DNA of 64,000 bases, from contig NZ_CP197471.1 of the NCBI RefSeq assembly GCF_052180215.1, positions 778,001 to 842,000 on the forward strand, given 5' to 3'. Source of the stretch: Pseudoneobacillus sp052180215. GTDB taxonomy: Bacteria; Bacillota; Bacilli; Bacillales; Cytobacillaceae. Shown in pieces: positions 1 through 6,906 of this stretch. A program made the translations under genes and the position numbers. Under the pieces are notes generated by a model, which saw nothing but the letters and a program-made list of their open reading frames with translations, searched no databases and was not told the DNA's origin. Each line of letters begins with the position of its first letter. Within the stretch, counting starts at the first letter, position 1.

Positions 1-239
1 TCATGGGTAAGGTCTTAAAAGTGAGTAAGGAAATGGCATTCTCCGTTTCCCTAACGGCATTATATGGATTCCCTGCAGATTACATTATTACAAACGAAGT
101 GATTAAAACATTAACAGATGATGAAAAGGAACAAGAAGTTTTGACTAGCAAAATGCTTCCGCCAATGTTAGTAGGTGGATTTATCACTGTTACGATAGTA
201 TCAGTTATTCTCGCAGGTATTTTTGTCGGACTCTTGTAA
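1..239 (+). CDS. Membrane transporter-like protein, C-terminal part
   Basis: Only the last 79 codons are present; the reading frame is open to the window edge, so the ATG at 3 is probably internal. The fragment has a short cytosolic stretch with Tyr-Gly-Phe-Pro-Ala-Asp and ends in a hydrophobic helix preceded by PPMLVGGF (about residues 53-78). This resembles the end of nucleoside-recognition (Gate/YjiH-type) membrane proteins, which would fit a place next to amidohydrolases, but the match is from memory and weak. A 146-bp repeat copy separates it from the next gene. Confidence 0.5.
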   Translation, partial: MGKVLKVSKEMAFSVSLTALYGFPADYIITNEVIKTLTDDEKEQEVLTSKMLPPMLVGGFITVTIVSVILAGIFVGLL

Positions 240-240
240 A

Positions 241-386
241 AAAGCTGTTTTCGTATAGATTGTGGTTTTAAGGCTCTCTTAAGAAGTGCCTAGCGCTTTA
301 TTTCATTTTCATATGAGTTTATCACACCCTATTTGTGACTTGCCTACTTATTAGTTACAAAAAGCAACAAAGTTTCAGAAAAGAGC
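241..386 (+). repeat. MITE-like repeat, copy 1 (internal deletion)
   Basis: First of three copies of a non-coding repeat (others at 33487-33663 and 49695-49870). It starts AAAGCTGTTTTC and ends GAAAAGAGC, which are imperfect inverted ends. Compared with the other copies it lacks 29 bases that form a perfect hairpin. Flanks are AT-rich and similar (TGTAAAAAA and ATAAAAAAA), as expected for a target-site duplication. No ORF is visible. Confidence 0.8.
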
Positions 387-409
387 ATAAAAAAACGGAG
401 GGGTAGATA

Positions 410-1639
410 GTGAAGGACCTTCAAGCTAGCATTGAAGAACATATAGAGGCGATCAGTCAGTTCACCGCTACACCTGGTAAAGGAACAACGCGGCTTACCT
501 ATAGTCAAGAAGACTTACAGGCTAGAAATTATCTAAAGGAAAAAATGAAAGAATATGGTTTACAGGTGCGGGAGGATGGTTTAGGGAATATCTTTGGCAA
601 GCTGGAAGGAACACTAGAAGATTCTCCTAGTGTTCTGATTGGCTCCCATTTTGATTCGGTACCAAACGGTGGCTCCTATGATGGACCAGCAGGAGTCGTA
701 GCTGCTCTTGAGGTGGCAGCTCTTTTTCGAAAAAATGGACTGAAACCGAAGTATCCATTAGAAGTCATCGCGATGATAGAGGAAGAGGGTTCGAGGTTTG
801 GCGGCGGGCTAATGGGATCTAGAGGAATAACCGGTTTGCTTAGCGAGGAAGATTTTTTTAATCTTAAAGATAAAGATGGGATTTCGACCGCCCAGGCGAT
901 GGCAAAAATCGGACTAGATTCCTCTCTTCCGAAAAAAAGAGACCCCAAAACAATGAAGGCATTCCTCGAATTGCATATTGAACAAGGACCGATTTTGGAG
1001 GAAAAGCAGATTCCGATTGGGATTGTAGAAGCGATTGTTGGGTTAACTCAATTAGAGGTAACGGTGGAAGGTCAAGCGGGTCATGCAGGAACAACACCGA
1101 TGGATCGACGCTCGGATGCCTTAGTGACAGCCGCAAAAATCATTGCTCAAATACCGGAGATGGCAATCGAAGAAGGCGAAGGAACCGTTATGACGACTGG
1201 CCGATTGAATGTATTTCCAAATGGGGCTAATGTCATTCCTGATAAAGTCGTTTTTACGGTAGACCTTCGTTCAGGAAAAGAAGAGCACGTTCAAAATGTA
1301 CTGAAGAAAGTATACAGTTTAATAGAATCATATAGTGGAAATGGCATTCAAACCAAAACGGAGCAGCTTTTATATATTCAGCCAAAAGGAATGAATCCCG
1401 ACATTATTTCTCTCTTCAAACAAAAAAGCAGTGAATTAGGTATCCAATCTTGCTCGATTAATAGTGGAGCCGGCCATGATGCGATGGTGCTTTCTGATTT
1501 TACTGATGTCGGAATGCTTTTTATACCAAGCAAAAATGGACTAAGCCACTGTCCGGAAGAATGGTCCGATTCCCGTGATCTGGCAAATGCCGTACAAATA
1601 CTCTTTGAAACAGCCAAGAAGCTAACGGAGGCGGAGTAA
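410..1639 (+). CDS. M20 Zn-dependent amidase, N-carbamoyl-L-amino acid hydrolase/allantoate amidohydrolase family
   Basis: A 409-residue cytosolic enzyme of the hydantoinase/carbamoylase family, which removes a carbamoyl or related group from amino acids in hydantoin, ureide or pyrimidine salvage. Metal-binding landmarks are GSHFDSVPNGG (His80), SYDGPAG (Asp91), EEEGSRF (about 124-130), LELHIEQGP (His189) and a C-terminal SHCPEEWSD. The dimerisation lid signature GQAGHAGTTPMDRR follows at about 221. Length is normal for the family. Start is GTG at 410 behind ACGGAGGGG. The next M20 gene begins 2 bases after the stop, so the two are one operon. Exact substrate cannot be told from sequence. Confidence 0.9.
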   Translation: MKDLQASIEEHIEAISQFTATPGKGTTRLTYSQEDLQARNYLKEKMKEYGLQVREDGLGNIFGKLEGTLEDSPSVLIGSHFDSVPNGGSYDGPAGVVAALEVAALFRKNGLKPKYPLEVIAMIEEEGSRFGGGLMGSRGITGLLSEEDFFNLKDKDGISTAQAMAKIGLDSSLPKKRDPKTMKAFLELHIEQGPILEEKQIPIGIVEAIVGLTQLEVTVEGQAGHAGTTPMDRRSDALVTAAKIIAQIPEMAIEEGEGTVMTTGRLNVFPNGANVIPDKVVFTVDLRSGKEEHVQNVLKKVYSLIESYSGNGIQTKTEQLLYIQPKGMNPDIISLFKQKSSELGIQSCSINSGAGHDAMVLSDFTDVGMLFIPSKNGLSHCPEEWSDSRDLANAVQILFETAKKLTEAE

Positions 1640-1640
1640 A

Positions 1641-2822
1641 GTGATTCATGCAAAATTGAAAGAAGCGATTCAAACCAATAGGGAGGAACTAACGGCGTTA
1701 AGAAGGAAGCTTCATAGCCTGCCTGAAATTGCATGGGAGGAAAAAGAAACAACCTCCTTTGTATGTGAATACCTCGAACGTCTAGGAATTTCATACCGTC
1801 GAACAGAGCCTACCGGAGTGATTGCCACTATTAATGGCGGAAAACCTGGTAAAACTGTAGCACTTAGAGGGGACATGGACGCTTTACCAGTCGAAGAATT
1901 AAATAAAGAATTACCTTACGCTTCAAAGGAAGTTGGAAAAATGCATGCATGTGGTCATGATGCCCATACATCCATGTTATTAGTGGCAGCAAAAGCGCTC
2001 AATGAAATAAAAGATGAACTGCCTGGAAAGGTTCGACTTATTTTTCAGCCGGCTGAAGAAATCGCTCAAGGTGCTAAGGAAATGGTGAAACAGGGGGCGA
2101 TGGAAGGAGTCGATAATGTTTTCGGGATTCATATTTGGTCCCAAATGCCGACTCATAAAGTTTCCTGTACGCCTGGACCTTCGTTTGCATCAGGGGATTT
2201 TTTTAAAGTGACGTTCAAGGGAAAGGGAGGACACGGTGCGATGCCGCATGATTGCATTGATGCTGCCATCGTTGCTTCTTCCTTTGTCATGAATGTTCAA
2301 GCCATCGTATCCAGAACGATCGATACCCAAAAACCAGCTGTATTAACGGTCGGTAGGATGGATGTAGGTACTCGTTTTAATGTCATTGCTGAAAATGCAT
2401 ACATCGAAGGTACTGTCCGTTGTTTCGATGCTGAAACAAGGGATCATATTGAAACCCAGCTACAGCATTATGCTGAACAGGTGGCAGCCATGTATGGTGC
2501 CACGGCAAAGCTTGAATATATGCGCGGGTCTCAAGCTGTTATCAATGATGAATACAGTGCGAAGCTTGTTCAGCAGGTGGCTGCAGAAGCGTTTGGGGAA
2601 GATGTTCTTTACAGTGAAAAGCCAACAATGGGAGGCGAAGACTTCAGCTTTTTCCTAGACAAGGCTCCTGGAAGTTTTGCCTTAGTGGGAAGCGGAAATC
2701 CTGAGAAAGATACAGAATGGGCACATCATCACGGTAAATTTAACATTGACGAAGACGCACTCGTAACTGGTACTGAACTATATGCACAATACGCATGGGC
2801 TTATTTGAATGAACATAAATAA
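1641..2822 (+). CDS. M20 family amidohydrolase (hippurate/N-acyl amino acid type)
   Basis: A 393-residue M20D-type metallohydrolase, expected to cleave N-acyl or N-aminoacyl amides in the cytosol (hippurate, N-acetyl amino acid or IAA-amino acid hydrolase-like). Landmarks are RRKLHSLPE (21-29), GDMDALP (78-83), HACGHDAHT (102-110, Cys104 and His106/109), QPAEE (about 137), GIHIW and a GGEDF motif near 325. Start is GTG at 1641 with GGAGGCGGAG overlapping the end of the preceding gene, so translation is probably coupled. The pair may act one after the other on an imported amide, which fits a transporter fragment upstream. Substrate is not known. Confidence 0.9.
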   Translation: MIHAKLKEAIQTNREELTALRRKLHSLPEIAWEEKETTSFVCEYLERLGISYRRTEPTGVIATINGGKPGKTVALRGDMDALPVEELNKELPYASKEVGKMHACGHDAHTSMLLVAAKALNEIKDELPGKVRLIFQPAEEIAQGAKEMVKQGAMEGVDNVFGIHIWSQMPTHKVSCTPGPSFASGDFFKVTFKGKGGHGAMPHDCIDAAIVASSFVMNVQAIVSRTIDTQKPAVLTVGRMDVGTRFNVIAENAYIEGTVRCFDAETRDHIETQLQHYAEQVAAMYGATAKLEYMRGSQAVINDEYSAKLVQQVAAEAFGEDVLYSEKPTMGGEDFSFFLDKAPGSFALVGSGNPEKDTEWAHHHGKFNIDEDALVTGTELYAQYAWAYLNEHK

Positions 2823-2835
2823 CCAATCATTAAAA

Positions 2836-2880
2836 GTATCAAATGCTATTTTTTAACGAAATGGCGTTTGATGCTTTTTT
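2836..2880 (+). terminator. Rho-independent terminator of the M20 operon
   Basis: Arms GTATCAAATGCTATT and AATGGCGTTTGATGC pair with a few G-U pairs and are followed by six Ts. The T-run touches the stop codon of the convergent minus-strand gene. Confidence 0.75.
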
Positions 2881-3373
2881 ATTTAGTAGATGAGGTTGGC
2901 GTATTGTTGTAAGTAGTCAATCCCAATGCGTTATTTTCCCATAAGACGTCTTTAGCTCTATCAACTTGATACTCTTCACAATGGATGATGACAATAATAT
3001 CTGGAGCGTTAGGTAGTTTTTGGGATCTATTCGATTGCTTTCGTTTTATGTATAAAAATTTGATTAGAAATCCAATCGAAATACCTGTTACTAACCCAAT
3101 TAATCCCCATATAATGGGTCCCCATTTTAATACAAATCCATAAATGGATCCTAAGAGCATAAATATCATGCCTAAAATAGCCGCAATATCAAATAACGTT
3201 TCTCTATCTGTTAATTCACTAGAATCAAAAGTTTTACTTATACCCAATCGTTTATCTAATGGTAATACTAATACATTACTTTTGCTGAGACCCATTAAAC
3301 TTAAGTCAGCTAAAGCCATTTCAATTTCTTTTGAATGCTGGAAGGATGCGACAATATACAAAACCCTAACCAC
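2879..3373 (-). CDS. Small two-helix membrane protein, unknown function
   Basis: About 160 residues. The N-terminal ~55 residues look like a small alpha/beta domain (VLYIVASFQHSKEIEMALADL), followed by two hydrophobic helices (about 62-82 and 88-108), a basic stretch and a C-terminal piece that returns to an alpha/beta pattern (DIIVIIHCEE). This split fold around a membrane hairpin is reminiscent of general-stress YflT/GspM-like proteins, but I cannot name the family. GTG at 3373 is the longest start; TTG at 3361 sits 7 bases after AGGTGG and is the better-placed start. It lies 5 bases after the upstream membrane gene and is probably co-transcribed. Confidence 0.65.
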   Translation of the reverse strand: MVRVLYIVASFQHSKEIEMALADLSLMGLSKSNVLVLPLDKRLGISKTFDSSELTDRETLFDIAAILGMIFMLLGSIYGFVLKWGPIIWGLIGLVTGISIGFLIKFLYIKRKQSNRSQKLPNAPDIIVIIHCEEYQVDRAKDVLWENNALGLTTYNNTPTSSTK

Positions 3374-3378
3374 CTTTT

Positions 3379-4152
3379 TTATAATGGCATTCTAAAGTTT
3401 GGATCCTGATATTCACGTTTAAAATATGTCGTTTGTTCTTTATCAAATACCTTGTTATATTCAACGGTTTGTACATAAGAATCATAGATGACAAATAGGT
3501 AAAGAGATGGTAAGTAAAGAAACCATTGTGGGTCAATAGCTTTAATAGCTGCCTTAAAATCGCCTAACATTGTAAAATGAATAGAAGGTAATAGGTTTGA
3601 ATAATATACAATGACAATAAACCAGATAAAAAAGATAATTACAGATAATAATCGATTGATATAGAGATAACCCATACCGGGTGTGAAAATTGACCAAATA
3701 ATAGCATAAAGAGGATTTCTTTTTTCTAATTTATTTAATTCCAGTGTATTGATATTATCCGAGATAATTTCATATCCATTTTTGTAACATAATAAGTAAT
3801 CTTTATTATAAACAACCGTTTTGGTGTAGCTATCCCACATACCGTAAATATAGACGGGAATATAAACCAAAAACCATTTTAAATTAATGACATCCTTTGC
3901 TTTTTCAAATTCACCAATCATCGAAAGCAAAATGGCTTGATTGATTTGGGCCATTTGATTGATGAAAATCTCCCAACAAATTAGAATAAATCCGATCACA
4001 TATTTGCACATCATAATTTGTCCTAATCCTGGAAAAGCAGCTGACCACCAAACAGGAATCCACGGATTTTTCAAATGTAAATAATTGATGGAGTAAGGGG
4101 AGACAAAAGCAGCGATATGGCGTGGGATATGTTGTGATTGTTTTGTTGTCAT
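3379..4152 (-). CDS. Multi-pass membrane protein with an internal duplication
   Basis: A 257-residue protein of unknown function made of two ~92-residue copies (about 29-120 and 146-237). Each copy begins Asn-Pro, has a PG-L/M-G turn between hydrophobic helices, then an LG-E/D-F--A segment, a WFL motif, and ends DSY--TV-YNK. The arrangement resembles a doubled TM2-like membrane unit. The start is placed at ATG 4152 because GGAGGTG lies 10 bases upstream; a longer frame opens at 4245 but has no such site and runs into the terminator of the upstream gene. It is the first gene of a two-gene minus-strand unit. Confidence 0.75.
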   Translation of the reverse strand: MTTKQSQHIPRHIAAFVSPYSINYLHLKNPWIPVWWSAAFPGLGQIMMCKYVIGFILICWEIFINQMAQINQAILLSMIGEFEKAKDVINLKWFLVYIPVYIYGMWDSYTKTVVYNKDYLLCYKNGYEIISDNINTLELNKLEKRNPLYAIIWSIFTPGMGYLYINRLLSVIIFFIWFIVIVYYSNLLPSIHFTMLGDFKAAIKAIDPQWFLYLPSLYLFVIYDSYVQTVEYNKVFDKEQTTYFKREYQDPNFRMPL

Positions 4153-4234
4153 CTTTTGCCTACACCTCCAGAACATGCTATGGGTAGTTTTTACATTTGA
4201 AAGTCTTTTAATTCTATAAATAGTATTTCTCGAA

Positions 4235-4267
4235 AACAAAAACACCTCCGAAAACTTCGAAGGTGTT
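4235..4267 (-). terminator. Terminator of the Mn-riboswitch operon
   Basis: Read on the minus strand, ACACCTTCGAA and TTCGGAGGTGT form a stem followed by TTTTTG just after the DUF2653 gene. Confidence 0.75.
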
Positions 4268-4279
4268 CCTCATTCATCA

Positions 4280-4570
4280 CTATCCGTTTATTACCGCAAT
4301 AATTCCTTCTTCATCATCTAGGACAAGCTCGATTCCGGCATAAGGATCACGGTTTAAAAATTCATCTAACCATAGGCGCAATGCTTCAATAATGTTTAGA
4401 TTGATCAGTACCTGTTTACGCTCAGCAACATAAACTTCAGCAGAAAAACCGTAATCATCATCATACATTAATTCCACTTCTACCTCTTGCGGAGTAATTT
4501 GCTTTTTGCGAGAAATATAAACGCAAATCGCGTTAATAATGTCTTGCTCAGCAATGATTAGTTTCTCCAT
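4280..4570 (-). CDS. DUF2653 (YxcD-like) protein
   Basis: A 96-residue acidic cytosolic protein resembling Bacillus subtilis YxcD (DUF2653), whose role is unknown. Conserved-looking features are the N-terminal EQDIINAICVYIS helix, the VEVELMYDDDYGFSAEV strand pair and a C-terminal GIELVLDDEEGI. Start ATG at 4570 is behind AGAGGAAAG and overlaps the end of the upstream gene by 13 bases, so the two are translated together. The operon sits under a manganese riboswitch, which suggests a link to Mn homeostasis; that link is inference from context only. Confidence 0.8.
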   Translation of the reverse strand: MEKLIIAEQDIINAICVYISRKKQITPQEVEVELMYDDDYGFSAEVYVAERKQVLINLNIIEALRLWLDEFLNRDPYAGIELVLDDEEGIIAVING

Positions 4571-4986
4571 GAATTTCTTTCCTCTTGTACTTTTTTATTC
4601 ACGTAGTAGGTAAAAAGCTTACGAACAATTGAAATTAAAATCAAAATTCCAATGATATTAACCATTAATCCAAGCATGGACCCTAAGAAGCCCATGTTGG
4701 CAAATAAACCGCCAAATAATAATCCTGCAAGACCACCTAACATTAAACCTTTCATTAAGCCGCTTGAAGATTTTTTCTTATATGGTGAAACAGTAGATTT
4801 ATTCGTTGTCGATGATTTTTTTTGAAAAAAGGAATTGGTACTTGGACTCTTATTAGTGTTAAAGCTTCTTTTACCTGATTTATATCCTTTTGCTTCAACC
4901 GTTGTGGTATGGTCCTGGAAAACGACACTTCCAACCGGTGAAAATAATAGTGTTGCCGTAATAATTGCAGAGATGATTTTTTTCAT
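4558..4986 (-). CDS. Secreted/membrane Tim44-like small protein under Mn riboswitch control
   Basis: A 142-residue protein with an N-terminal signal sequence (1-33, ending near VEAKG), a Ser/Lys/Asn-rich low-complexity linker (about 34-75), a Gly-rich hydrophobic hairpin (GLMLGGLAGLLFGGLFANMG) and a further membrane helix before a basic tail. This layout is typical of proteins annotated as predicted Tim44-family lipid-binding transport proteins in Bacillus. Start ATG 4986 has GGGGGA upstream. It is the first gene after the riboswitch terminator at 5054-5086 and so is its direct target. True function is unknown. Confidence 0.75.
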   Translation of the reverse strand: MKKIISAIITATLLFSPVGSVVFQDHTTTVEAKGYKSGKRSFNTNKSPSTNSFFQKKSSTTNKSTVSPYKKKSSSGLMKGLMLGGLAGLLFGGLFANMGFLGSMLGLMVNIIGILILISIVRKLFTYYVNKKVQEERNSWRN

Positions 4987-5053
4987 GTTTTTCCCCCATC
5001 TATTTTTTGTTTTATGTTTAATGAGTTATAACTATAATCTCCAAAAAAGGTAT

Positions 5054-5086
5054 CAAAAAAACCTTTACCATAATCGGTAAAGGTTT
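5054..5086 (-). terminator. Riboswitch-controlled terminator
   Basis: On the minus strand AAACCTTTACC and GGTAAAGGTTT form a perfect 11-bp stem with a 6-base loop, followed by a T-run. Its 5' arm repeats the CCTTTACC of the aptamer 3' strand, so GGTGAAGGG at 5102-5110 can pair with either one. Confidence 0.9.
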
Positions 5087-5101
5087 AAAGTTTAAAATTA
5101 T

Positions 5102-5210
5102 CCCTTCACCATCTGGTAAAGGTCTCGCAAACAACATCATGTTGCCAGTTAAGCCGGTGATGTGACCATCACGTATTGACGACGTAACTGTAAGCTACTC
5201 CCCTTTGGAG
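5102..5210 (-). promoter_or_regulatory. yybP-ykoY manganese riboswitch
   Basis: The minus strand carries the hallmark segments in order: AAAGGGGAGTAGC (5206-5194), GTCGTCAATACG, TCACCGGCTT, and GCGAGACCTTT (about 5128-5118). These match the Mn2+-sensing yybP-ykoY aptamer core. The element lies between a good promoter (5272-5244) and the small membrane-protein operon at 4986. Its 3' side folds with GGTGAAGGG or leaves that segment free to open the terminator, as described in the findings. Confidence 0.92.
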
Positions 5211-5243
5211 TATTAAAGTTTTTAACTCATTAACTATACATGT

Positions 5244-5272
5244 ATTTTATATAACATTAGGCAAATCGTCAA
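5244..5272 (-). promoter_or_regulatory. Sigma-A promoter of the Mn-riboswitch operon
   Basis: Minus strand TTGACG (5272-5267), 17-base spacer, TAAAAT (5249-5244). Transcription would start about 30 bases before the aptamer. Confidence 0.7.
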
Positions 5273-5423
5273 CTGGGAGAGAATGTAATTTAAAGCAAAG
5301 GGAAGAGTTTAAAATAAATATTTCCTGTTAAGACTATGTTAGGCTATTGCTTAGTTTGGAAAACTATGGTAATATTTTTACGAACATTAGTTCTGTTTTG
5401 AAAAATAAGATGAGGTGACTGGG

Positions 5424-5849
5424 ATGATTTTAGGGATTTCTCCATATTTAGTGACGAATGGAAATGGACAGGAAGCTGTTAAATTTTATGAAAGTGCTTT
5501 AGATGCAGAGGTATTGGGACTTCAAACATTTGGTGATATGCCAGAGGATCCAAACCATCCAACGCCTGAAGAAGCAAAAAATCGTGTGTTACACGCTAAT
5601 TTAAAGATTGGCAACACTACACTAATGCTATCCGACACTTTCCCAGGACAACCTTATAATCTTGGTGACCAAGTTACCATAGCGATCATGATTAACAATG
5701 TTGAAAAAGCAAAAGAGGTTTTTGGAAAGTTAGAAGACGGTGGAAAGGTTCAAATGCCGCTACAAGAAACATTTTGGAGTCCAGCATATGGACAGGTAAC
5801 AGATAAGTTCGGTATTACTTGGCAAGTATCAACAGAAGTTAACCAGTAA
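5424..5849 (+). CDS. PhnB/YjdN-like VOC family protein
   Basis: A 141-residue vicinal-oxygen-chelate fold protein of the PhnB type. The N-terminal SPYLVTNGNGQEAVKFYESA module, the LMLSDTFPG motif and the C-terminal WSPAYGQVTDKFGITWQV are characteristic. These proteins form dimers; most, like this one, have no assigned reaction and several family members lack the full metal site. ATG at 5424 is 6 bases after GAGGTG and is preferred over the in-frame GTG at 5415. It stands alone, convergent with the STAS gene. Confidence 0.88.
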   Translation: MILGISPYLVTNGNGQEAVKFYESALDAEVLGLQTFGDMPEDPNHPTPEEAKNRVLHANLKIGNTTLMLSDTFPGQPYNLGDQVTIAIMINNVEKAKEVFGKLEDGGKVQMPLQETFWSPAYGQVTDKFGITWQVSTEVNQ

Positions 5850-5887
5850 AAAATAGATCCCTTGTGCAGTCATCTGTACAAGGGATC
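5847..5887 (-). terminator. Terminator of the RsbR-like gene
   Basis: GATCCCTTGT and ACAAGGGATC pair; on the minus strand the stem is followed by ATTTTTTA, so it mainly serves the minus-strand gene. Confidence 0.8.
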
Positions 5888-5891
5888 TCGA

Positions 5892-6716
5892 TTAACCAAT
5901 GAAATATTGTTTTAGAGCTTGTTGTAAAGTTCCTAATGTTTTAGTGTTTTTATCAAAGTTAACGCCGATTTGAACCATTTTTCTAACGACTTCCGCTCTT
6001 ATCCCCGTTAATACTGTATTACATCCCATCATTTTAGTTCCCTTAATAATTTTTATTAAATGATCAAGAGTGTCATTTTCTATATCTGCAATTCCGGATA
6101 GATCAATAATTAAGGTTTGGATGCGTAATCGTCCAATTTCACTTAATACCTTTTCTTCCAAAATGCTGGTGCGGAAAGAATCAATGGAACCGATTAAAGG
6201 TAAAATACAAATGGATGGTGTAATAGGAATAATTGGGACTGAAAGACTTTCAACTAATTGTCGTTGTGCCGTGATTAATGAATCTTTATATGTAGAATAA
6301 TTAATAAAAAACACATTTAAAAATTGATCAATACCATTATTAACTTGCTGTTCAATAATAAAAAAATCTTCAATCGATGTTTTTTTTATTTTATCGTTGT
6401 ATAAGTGAATGAAATTCCAGAACGTTCTTCTAATCGCTTGAACCCATTCTAATTTAAATGACAATGTTAGAGATTGAGTTGCCCACGCAATGGCTTCTTT
6501 CTTGGCAAAGGCTTGAAGGTCTTTTTCTTTGCCATCGATAACAAAAATCACAAGCTTATGTGCATTATTAACAAGATCAATATTGCCAACCGTTAAAATT
6601 TCTTCAATTTTTTCTTTTACGTTTACGGCTTCTTTTAATAAGGTGTCCTCAAAATCCTGTTTATTTGATATGATAAATTCTTTTATCTTCGCTAATTCTT
6701 CATGAATGTTCTCCAT
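5892..6716 (-). CDS. RsbR-type STAS protein, divergent paralog (sigma-B stressosome)
   Basis: A 274-residue RsbT co-antagonist family protein. The N-terminal ~155 residues are all-helical sensor-like sequence; the C-terminal ~110 residues are a STAS domain (LPLIGSIDS at about 172-180, LIIDLSGIADIEN at 202-214). In stressosomes the RsbR STAS domain is phosphorylated by RsbT on two Thr residues. Here the first equivalent is Ser180 and the second is Asn214, so the second phosphosite seems lost. Start at ATG 6716 gives 8 bases after GGGGGG; ATG 6722 is possible. A sigma-B promoter lies upstream. Compare the paralog at 51106. Confidence 0.85.
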   Translation of the reverse strand: MENIHEELAKIKEFIISNKQDFEDTLLKEAVNVKEKIEEILTVGNIDLVNNAHKLVIFVIDGKEKDLQAFAKKEAIAWATQSLTLSFKLEWVQAIRRTFWNFIHLYNDKIKKTSIEDFFIIEQQVNNGIDQFLNVFFINYSTYKDSLITAQRQLVESLSVPIIPITPSICILPLIGSIDSFRTSILEEKVLSEIGRLRIQTLIIDLSGIADIENDTLDHLIKIIKGTKMMGCNTVLTGIRAEVVRKMVQIGVNFDKNTKTLGTLQQALKQYFIG

Positions 6717-6758
6717 TATCATACTCCCCCCTATACTGCTTCTATATTTTTAAATCTA

Positions 6759-6783
6759 ATACCCTTTATTTATTATAATAAAC
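6759..6783 (-). promoter_or_regulatory. Sigma-B promoter of the RsbR-like gene
   Basis: Minus strand GTTTAT (6783-6778), 13-base spacer, GGGTAT (6764-6759), close to the Bacillus sigma-B consensus GTTTAA-N13-15-GGGTAT. It lies about 40 bases before the start codon. Confidence 0.75.
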
Positions 6784-6863
6784 CAAAATATTAGTAAAAT
6801 TTTCAAATATTTACCCTTATACAGTTTCTATTTAGTATAGTTACAGACCTTGACTATTCATTA

Positions 6864-6900
6864 CTAAAAAAATCCTAGCTTCTCAAAATGAAGCTAGGAT
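6864..6900 (-). terminator. Terminator of the aminotransferase gene
   Basis: Arms ATCCTAGCTTC and GAAGCTAGGAT with a 7-base loop; on the minus strand a seven-T run follows. Confidence 0.85.
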
Positions 6901-6906
6901 AATGAT

